Below the pieces are notes generated by a model. The model did not search any database. It saw only the letters and a list, made by a program, of their open reading frames with translations, and had not been told where the DNA came from. A DNA stretch of 64,000 nucleotides from an uncultured Paracoccaceae bacterium (GTDB lineage Bacteria; Pseudomonadota; Alphaproteobacteria; Rhodobacterales; Rhodobacteraceae): contig CALSOO010000004.1 of assembly GCA_943787985.1 (NCBI GenBank), positions 558,001-622,000 of the forward strand, in the 5' to 3' direction. Both the position numbers and the translations under genes were made by a program. Shown here piece after piece: positions 58,519 to 64,000 of the stretch; position 1 is the first letter of the stretch, and every line of letters begins with the position of its first letter.

Positions 58519-60306
58519 CTAGTTCCAGCAGCTCACCAGAACCGTCATGCCCGTGGCCGCAGCGCCAAGGTCTTCGGCAGGCATTGCACCACTGGCTTTT
58601 GACACAGAAGCGGTGCGCCCTGCGGCTTGCAGCACGTCTTTGATGGTCTCGCGATCCACGGCAAAGCTGACATCGGCGGGCAAGGACGGGCCGGTGCCCG
58701 GGTCGGCTTGCAACATGCCAAGCACACCGCCAGAGGCGTCCAGAACCGGACCGCCGACGTCCCCGTCAAGGGCGTTCAACGCCAGTCGGTTCACACCGGT
58801 TTCGCCGTTCAATCCGCGCACATCCGCCAAAGTGCCAAAGGTCATGGAGGGCGCGCCCAGAATGCCTTCATAGCTGTAACCGGCCACTGCGACCTCACTG
58901 TTCAGACGCGGGGTCTGGCCTGTGAAAGCGGCAATGGACAAAGGCGCCAGCGCGTCTTTGGGGGAGAGAACGGCAATGCCGCTGGCGGCGTCAACGCTGA
59001 GCACCTCCGCCTCATATTCGCTGTCGAGGGTGATGCGCATGCAGCTTTGAACGGCATTGGCCACGGTCACGACGGTGCCGCGCGCATCCACGTAAAAACC
59101 CGAGCGCGATATCTTGGGTTTGCGCACTTCCAAGCCCGACACCAGATCAATGGCCTGTTCGTCTGCGGACCCTGCCGTCAGGTCAAGAACGCCGTCGATC
59201 AGGGTAAAGCTTTTTTCCAGCTCATCCATCAAACGGGTGCGGCGTGCTTCATCGCCTGCAGGCCAGATCAGGGTGAACCCTTTGACCGCCCCGTTGACCA
59301 GTCCGGCGCGGGTTTCGGACACGATCTGGCCGTTCTCTCCGGTCAGGACAAAGCTGCGCTGCTTGCGCTCGCGTGGGCCATCCAGCGGCACGATCTCAAG
59401 GGTTTGCATGATGTCATACAGGCCAAACAAGGTGGATTGATCGCCGGGTTGGCTGATCAGATATAGCTGGGCGCCGATCTCGTTTGTAGAGCCGTAGTGG
59501 GCAAAGGGGGATTCGTATTTGTCGAAAGCTACGGCCGCTGTGGGCATCAGCATCTCGATGCCAGCGGCGGCGTCGCGCACGATTTGCAGACCCAGCCCGT
59601 CAAGCACCGCGTTATATTGCTTGAGCAACGCGGCGCGCTGCATCGTGGTCAGAATGCCTGTCACGTCAAAGCTGTTGGCCTCTTGCCACTGGGACATCGA
59701 ACGGCGGGTGGCAGGGCCATAGGCTCCGTCAATCGCGCCGGTGTAAACGCCAGCCCACTTCATCGCGACTTGCAATTCTTTGCGCTCATCTGCGGTCAGG
59801 GTGCGTTCGGACTGGCGGGCTTGTCGGGGGGTCTCGTCTGCGGGTTCCGGCTCTGGTTCGGGCACAGCAACAGTGATGGGTTCAGACGTTTCAGGTTCCG
59901 GTGTTTCTGGTGTTGCGGTCTGAACGGGGGCTTGCGCGCCAGGCAATGGAATCGCGCCAGTGTTCAGAATATTCGCGCCCACAGGCCAGAATTGCTGACG
60001 AAAGCTCGAGGACAGGGCAATATAGCTGTCATTGGGGATCAAACGGTCACGACGATAGCTGCGCAGCACGATTTCTGCATCACGGCGGGTGTAGGGGCCA
60101 AGGGCGATGCCATACCAGCCGCCGGGCAAGGAAAACCCGTTCACATCCTCGATGTTGGCAGCATAGGCACGGACACTGGCCGTGGCTTGACGCAGGTTGG
60201 GCTGGGCCTCGACCTGAACCCAAACCACCTCATTCAGGGATTGGGCATTGAGGGGCAAAACCCATATGAAAACCGTCACCCAAATCGATACAAACCTGCC
60301 TACCAT
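58519..60306 (-). CDS. Exported SPOR-like/peptidoglycan-binding protein with inactive trypsin-like domain
   Basis: The 595-residue protein has a signal peptide (FVSIWVTVFIWVLPLNAQS). A SPOR-like repeat (about 28-110, VWVQVEAQPNLRQATASVRA and GWYGIALGPYTRRDAEIVLR) and a Pro/Glu linker follow. A peptidoglycan_binding_1 domain (about 170-230, VYTGAIDGAYGPATRRSMSQ) and a long middle domain come next. The C-terminal trypsin-like fold (about 400-590) lacks catalytic residues. Where Ser is expected it reads DGDVGGPVLDASG, where the His turn is expected VTVANAVQSC, and where Asp is expected ASGIAVLSP. It is probably a scaffold or regulator at the cell wall. ATG 60306 is preferred over an earlier TTG. 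Confidence 0.85.
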   Translation of the reverse strand: MVGRFVSIWVTVFIWVLPLNAQSLNEVVWVQVEAQPNLRQATASVRAYAANIEDVNGFSLPGGWYGIALGPYTRRDAEIVLRSYRRDRLIPNDSYIALSSSFRQQFWPVGANILNTGAIPLPGAQAPVQTATPETPEPETSEPITVAVPEPEPEPADETPRQARQSERTLTADERKELQVAMKWAGVYTGAIDGAYGPATRRSMSQWQEANSFDVTGILTTMQRAALLKQYNAVLDGLGLQIVRDAAAGIEMLMPTAAVAFDKYESPFAHYGSTNEIGAQLYLISQPGDQSTLFGLYDIMQTLEIVPLDGPRERKQRSFVLTGENGQIVSETRAGLVNGAVKGFTLIWPAGDEARRTRLMDELEKSFTLIDGVLDLTAGSADEQAIDLVSGLEVRKPKISRSGFYVDARGTVVTVANAVQSCMRITLDSEYEAEVLSVDAASGIAVLSPKDALAPLSIAAFTGQTPRLNSEVAVAGYSYEGILGAPSMTFGTLADVRGLNGETGVNRLALNALDGDVGGPVLDASGGVLGMLQADPGTGPSLPADVSFAVDRETIKDVLQAAGRTASVSKASGAMPAEDLGAAATGMTVLVSCWN

Positions 60307-60494
60307 GCGCCCCAATTCCCCTGCTCTTCATGTTCGGATGCAAATAAGCAGGATTTCGCTGCAAACACCATACGGCAATAGCGCTAAAAGAATGGGACAC
60401 GCACAATTGACGCTGTGCGACGCAACACATAACAAAGGCGCAAATCCGGTGCGCCCCGACAGCACACCAGCCCACCCCGCAGGAGCCTATGTCC

Positions 60495-61431
60495 ATGACC
60501 TCATCCGCGCCGCGTTCGTTTCAAGAGATCATCCTGAGGCTGCAAAGCTATTGGGCATCCAAAGGGTGCGCCGTGCTGCAACCCTACGACATGGAAGTGG
60601 GGGCAGGGACGTTCCATCCGGCGACAACACTGCGGTCCTTGGGGACGCAAAGCTGGGCGGCGGCCTACGTGCAACCCTCGCGCCGGCCCACCGACGGGCG
60701 GTACGGGGAAAACCCGAACCGGCTGCAACACTACTACCAATACCAAGTGCTGATCAAACCCAGCCCGCCCGACCTTCAGGCGCTTTACCTCGGGTCGCTG
60801 CAAGCGATCGGGGTGGACATGGAGCTGCACGACATCCGCTTTGTGGAAGACGACTGGGAAAGCCCGACACTGGGGGCGTGGGGGGCTGGGCTGGGAAGTG
60901 TGGTGCGACGGCATGGAAGTGTCGCAGTTCACGTACTTCCAGCAGGTCGGGGGGCACGACTGCCACCCTGTGTCGGGGGAGCTGACGTACGGGCTGGAAC
61001 GGCTCGCGATGTACATCCTTGAATGTGACCACGTGATGGACATGCCGTTCAACGATCCAGAGGCGCCCATCCCGCTGAAATACGGGGACATCTTCAAACA
61101 AACCGAGGAAGAATACGCGCGCTGGAACTTCGATGTGGCCAACACGGAAGTGCTGCTGCGCCACTTTGAAGAAGCCGAAGCAGAATGCAAATCGATCCTT
61201 GATCAACCTTACGAGGACGCCAAAACGGGGAAACGGATCGTGATGGCGCACCCGGCCTATGATCAATGCATCAAAGCCAGCCACATCTTCAACCTGCTGG
61301 ACGCACGGGGGGTGATCTCGGTGACCGAACGACAGGCCTATATCGGACGGGTGCGGACACTGGCCAAACAATGCGCGGATGCATTCGTGCAAACACGGGC
61401 GGGCGGTCACGTCGAAGAGGCCACGCAATAA
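60495..61431 (+). pseudogene. glyQ: Glycyl-tRNA synthetase alpha subunit, one extra base in a G run
   Basis: GlyQ is the catalytic half of the alpha2beta2 glycyl-tRNA synthetase. The first frame gives [40 protein letters not shown] and [16 protein letters not shown] run of six G near 60877-60883 holds one extra base. With five the protein continues [20 protein letters not shown] to the TAA at 61429-61431, about 311 residues. ATG 60495 has AGGAG nine bases upstream; ATG 60489 is an alternative. An essential gene in this context, so the insertion is probably a sequencing error. Its stop overlaps the DUF6446 ATG. Confidence 0.93.
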
Positions 61432-61943
61432 TGGGAAGGTTTTTAGCAGTGTTACTGGTCGGAAGTGCCGTTATCGCAGGGTTTTCAATGTACTACCTGC
61501 AAGTCCACGCGTTCTACTCCGAAGTGGAAGGGGGGGACGTGCAACTGGTGTCCGTGGTGTCCGACACGCCCGAAGTGATCAGCTTTGACAACTTCGAAGC
61601 GATCGACGCAGACAGCTCACCCATCCGCTACCGCGCGTGCTTTACCACCGACATGAGCCTGTCCTTGCTGACAGAAACCTACGTCGGTTTGGAAAAAGCG
61701 ACCCCGCGCAACGCACCGGGCTGGTTCGACTGCTTTGACGCGGCGGCCATCGGCGCCGAACTTGACGCAGGCACAGCGCTGCCATTCCTGGGCCAGAAAA
61801 ACGTGGACTTCGGGGTGGACCGGATCGTCGCAATCACTGATGACGGGCGCGGCTATGTCTGGCACGAACTCAACGAATGCGGTGAAAAAGCCTACGACGG
61901 CACAATCATCGGCGAAGAATGCCCCAAAAGGGAAATGAACTGA
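61431..61943 (+). CDS. DUF6446 family membrane-anchored protein
   Basis: The 170-residue protein has one N-terminal membrane helix (FLAVLLVGSAVIAGFSMYYL). A predicted periplasmic domain follows, with YRACFTTDMSLSLLTETYVG, NAPGWFDCFDAAAIGAELDA and a terminal Cys pair (NECGEKAYDGTIIGEEC). It belongs to the DUF6446 family, found between glyQ and glyS in Rhodobacterales. It overlaps glyQ by one base and glyS by one base, so it is translated between the two synthetase subunits. Why an envelope protein is placed there is unknown. Confidence 0.85.
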   Translation: MGRFLAVLLVGSAVIAGFSMYYLQVHAFYSEVEGGDVQLVSVVSDTPEVISFDNFEAIDADSSPIRYRACFTTDMSLSLLTETYVGLEKATPRNAPGWFDCFDAAAIGAELDAGTALPFLGQKNVDFGVDRIVAITDDGRGYVWHELNECGEKAYDGTIIGEECPKREMN

Positions 61944-63991
61944 TGCCTGATCTCCTGATTGAACTCTTCTCCGAAGAAATTCCGGCGCGGATGCAAACGC
62001 GGGCCGCCGAAGACCTCAAAAAACTGGTCACAAACGGCATGGTGGAGGCGGGATTGACCTATGCCTCTGCTGCGGCCTTTTCCACACCGCGCCGTTTGAC
62101 GCTGACCGTCGAGGGGATGCTTGATGCCTCCCCCACAACAGTTGAAGAACGCAAAGGCCCCAAAGCGGACGCGCCCGAAAAGGCAATCGAAGGGTTCTTG
62201 CGCGGCGCAGGTCTGACCCGCGACGACCTTGAGGAACGCGAAACCCCGAAGGGGAACATCCTCTTTGCCAAAATCACCAAAGCAGGACGCCCTGCAGGGG
62301 ACATCGTGGCCGACGTGCTGGAACACGCGATCCGCAATTTCCCATGGCCCAAATCCATGCGCTGGGGCACTGGGTCCTTGAAATGGGTGCGCCCGTTGCA
62401 CTCTATCCTTGCGATCACAGTGGCCGAAGACGGCGCGCAAGTGATCGACATGGACGTCGACGGGATCAAAAGCGGCGACACGACCCAAGGGCACCGTTTC
62501 ATGGCGCCCGGCCTCTTCTCCGTCACCTCGTTCGAGGACTACACGACCAAGTTGAAACGCGCTTTTGTGGTGTTGGACGCCCAAGAACGGGCTGACGCCA
62601 TCTGGAACGATGCCACCAATCAGGCCTTTGCCACGGGCTTTGAAGTTGTGGAAGACAAAGGGCTTTTGGCCGAAGTCGCAGGGTTGGTCGAATGGCCTGT
62701 GGTGTTGCTGGGCGAAATCGGTGAGGACTTCCTTGGCCTGCCACCCGAAGTGCTGCAACTGTCGATGAAAGAACACCAGAAATTCTTCTCGGTGCGCAAT
62801 CCGAAAACGGGGCGGATCGAACGCTTTGTTACCGTGGCCAACCGCGAAACCGCGGATCAGGGGGCCACGATCCTCGCAGGCAACCAAAAAGTGCTGGCCG
62901 CGCGTTTGGCAGATGCAAAGTTCTTCTGGGAAAACGACTTGCGCGTCGCGCTGGCAGGCATGGATGACTGGCTCGGTGCATTGAAAAACGTGACATTCCA
63001 CAACAAACTCGGCACCCAGGCCGAATTGGTGGACCGCATGGCCGCTTTGGCCCGCGACATCGCACCTGCGGTCGGGGCGGACCCCGACATGGCGGAAAAA
63101 GCCGCACGTCTGGCCAAAGCTGACTTGTCGTCCGAAATGGTCTATGAATTCCCCGATCTGCAAGGGCTGATGGGACGCTACTACATCGAGGCCGCTGGCG
63201 AAGACGCCGCAATCGCCGCCGCAGCCGAAGAACACTACGCGCCGCTGGGGCCGTCAGATGACGTGCCAACAGCGCCTGTGTCTGTGGCCGTGTCATTGGC
63301 CGAAAAAATCGACAAACTCTGCAGATTTTGGTCAATCGATGAGAAACCGACAGGCTCCAAAGACCCCTTCGCCCTGCGCCGCGCGGCTTTGGGTATCATT
63401 CGGATTGTGTTGGAAAACAGATTGAGCGTGCCGTTGCTGCCGTCACTTGGCGACAAAGCTTGGTCCAGTGACCTCCTCTCCTTCATCCACGAACGCCTGA
63501 AAACATACCTCAAGGATCAAAACATCCGCCACGACATCATCGATGCCTGCATCGCGATGGACGGCAATGACGATATTAATCTTTTGGTAACCCGGGCCCG
63601 CGCACTTTCGCAGACTCTTCAAACAGATGACGGTGAAAACCTCATCCAGGGCTTTAAGCGGGCCAACAACATCCTCAGCCAGGCAGAAGAGGCCGACGGG
63701 GTCGAATATTCCTACGGCGCCGATGTGAAATTCGCCGAAACGGACGAGGAAAAAACACTCTTCGCCGCCCTCGACACAGCAGAGGCTGACATCACCCCCG
63801 CAATGGCGGCGCAAGACTTCACAACGGCAATGTCAGCAATGGCAAAGCTGCGCCAACCCATCGACGCCTTCTTTGAAACGGTTCAGGTGAATTCGGACAA
63901 CGCAACCATCCGGCGCAACCGGCTCAATCTGCTCAGCCGCATCCGCACCGTGTGCACTAGCGTCGCAGACCTCACCAAAATCGACGGCTAA
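61943..63991 (+). CDS. glyS: Glycyl-tRNA synthetase beta subunit
   Basis: The 682-residue beta subunit binds tRNA(Gly). The start MPDLLIELFSEEIPARMQTR and the HD-domain-like and anticodon-binding parts (QLSMKEHQKFFSVRNP, LAARLADAKFFWENDL, FHNKLGTQAELVDRM, YEFPDLQGLMGRYYIEA) are present. The C-terminus (QPIDAFFETVQVNSDN) is also present. The frame is uninterrupted. The ATG shares a base with the preceding stop (TGATG). The window ends nine bases after the stop, so the terminator is not seen. Confidence 0.95.
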   Translation: MPDLLIELFSEEIPARMQTRAAEDLKKLVTNGMVEAGLTYASAAAFSTPRRLTLTVEGMLDASPTTVEERKGPKADAPEKAIEGFLRGAGLTRDDLEERETPKGNILFAKITKAGRPAGDIVADVLEHAIRNFPWPKSMRWGTGSLKWVRPLHSILAITVAEDGAQVIDMDVDGIKSGDTTQGHRFMAPGLFSVTSFEDYTTKLKRAFVVLDAQERADAIWNDATNQAFATGFEVVEDKGLLAEVAGLVEWPVVLLGEIGEDFLGLPPEVLQLSMKEHQKFFSVRNPKTGRIERFVTVANRETADQGATILAGNQKVLAARLADAKFFWENDLRVALAGMDDWLGALKNVTFHNKLGTQAELVDRMAALARDIAPAVGADPDMAEKAARLAKADLSSEMVYEFPDLQGLMGRYYIEAAGEDAAIAAAAEEHYAPLGPSDDVPTAPVSVAVSLAEKIDKLCRFWSIDEKPTGSKDPFALRRAALGIIRIVLENRLSVPLLPSLGDKAWSSDLLSFIHERLKTYLKDQNIRHDIIDACIAMDGNDDINLLVTRARALSQTLQTDDGENLIQGFKRANNILSQAEEADGVEYSYGADVKFAETDEEKTLFAALDTAEADITPAMAAQDFTTAMSAMAKLRQPIDAFFETVQVNSDNATIRRNRLNLLSRIRTVCTSVADLTKIDG

Positions 63992-64000
63992 CGGCTTCAC

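Overview
The window is a moderately G+C-rich, gene-dense bacterial chromosome segment. It most probably comes from a marine alphaproteobacterium of the Rhodobacterales (Roseobacter group). Supporting signs are the glyQ-DUF6446-glyS order, purA followed by a DUF2842 gene, a SAM-II type riboswitch before metZ, a GAAC-N7-GAAC LexA box, a fused NuoE/NuoF-type formate dehydrogenase beta subunit, and a short intergenic repeat of the kind common in this family. I see no rRNA, tRNA, CRISPR array, insertion sequence or prophage.

Layout. 1-4.8 kb: an amino-acid-type ABC ATPase cut by the window edge, a TerB/PhnD-like gene pair, small conserved genes, rlmJ and an SMP-30-like lactonase. 4.8-7.3 kb: a four-gene module on the minus strand, made of a DUF4123 (type VI effector adaptor) gene, a putative effector with a C-terminal HYT-type ADP-ribosyltransferase-like segment, and two small overlapping unknown genes that could be immunity genes. 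7.4-9.6 kb: pyrG (badly broken reading frame) and secG. 9.7-11.3 kb: a cobalt-type nitrile hydratase cassette of alpha, beta and accessory subunits. 11.3-21.5 kb: purA, DUF2842, an MFS carrier, a large acidic coiled protein, thiamine pyrophosphokinase, a DMT carrier, sdaA, a GST and an acetyltransferase.

21.6-30.2 kb is a polyol/triose uptake and phosphorylation locus. A LacI regulator is divergent from an operon of binding protein, two permeases, a tiny membrane protein, two ATPases and a one-chain dihydroxyacetone-type kinase. Two identical-architecture palindromes 30 bp apart sit in the divergent promoter. The binding-protein gene carries a 1-base insertion and an in-frame amber codon. 30.5-48.9 kb is largely housekeeping: rpiA, gor, hflK-hflC-DUF2065, a DegP-type protease, a LexA-boxed remnant of dnaE2, ferredoxin, purD, xseA, an AlkB-type monooxygenase, an orphan formate dehydrogenase beta subunit, a lytic transglycosylase and ftsY.

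49-54.3 kb holds a DMT carrier, yciB, an alpha/beta hydrolase, riboswitch-controlled metZ and folE2. All of these except yciB are shattered by single-base indels. 54.3-64 kb holds an unknown membrane-active-looking protein, a DUF1127 gene, trkH, a ThDP decarboxylase of the AruI type, a secreted pseudoprotease with SPOR-like and peptidoglycan-binding parts, and glyQ-DUF6446-glyS.

The indels cluster in two stretches (about 6.6-9.0 and 49.3-54.0 kb) and hit essential genes such as pyrG. Another single extra base in a homopolymer breaks glyQ. Local sequence error is therefore the simplest explanation for most of them. The most interesting biological items are the DUF4123/ADP-ribosyltransferase-like module, the twin-operator polyol locus, the SOS-boxed dnaE2 remnant and the catalytically dead protease fusion.
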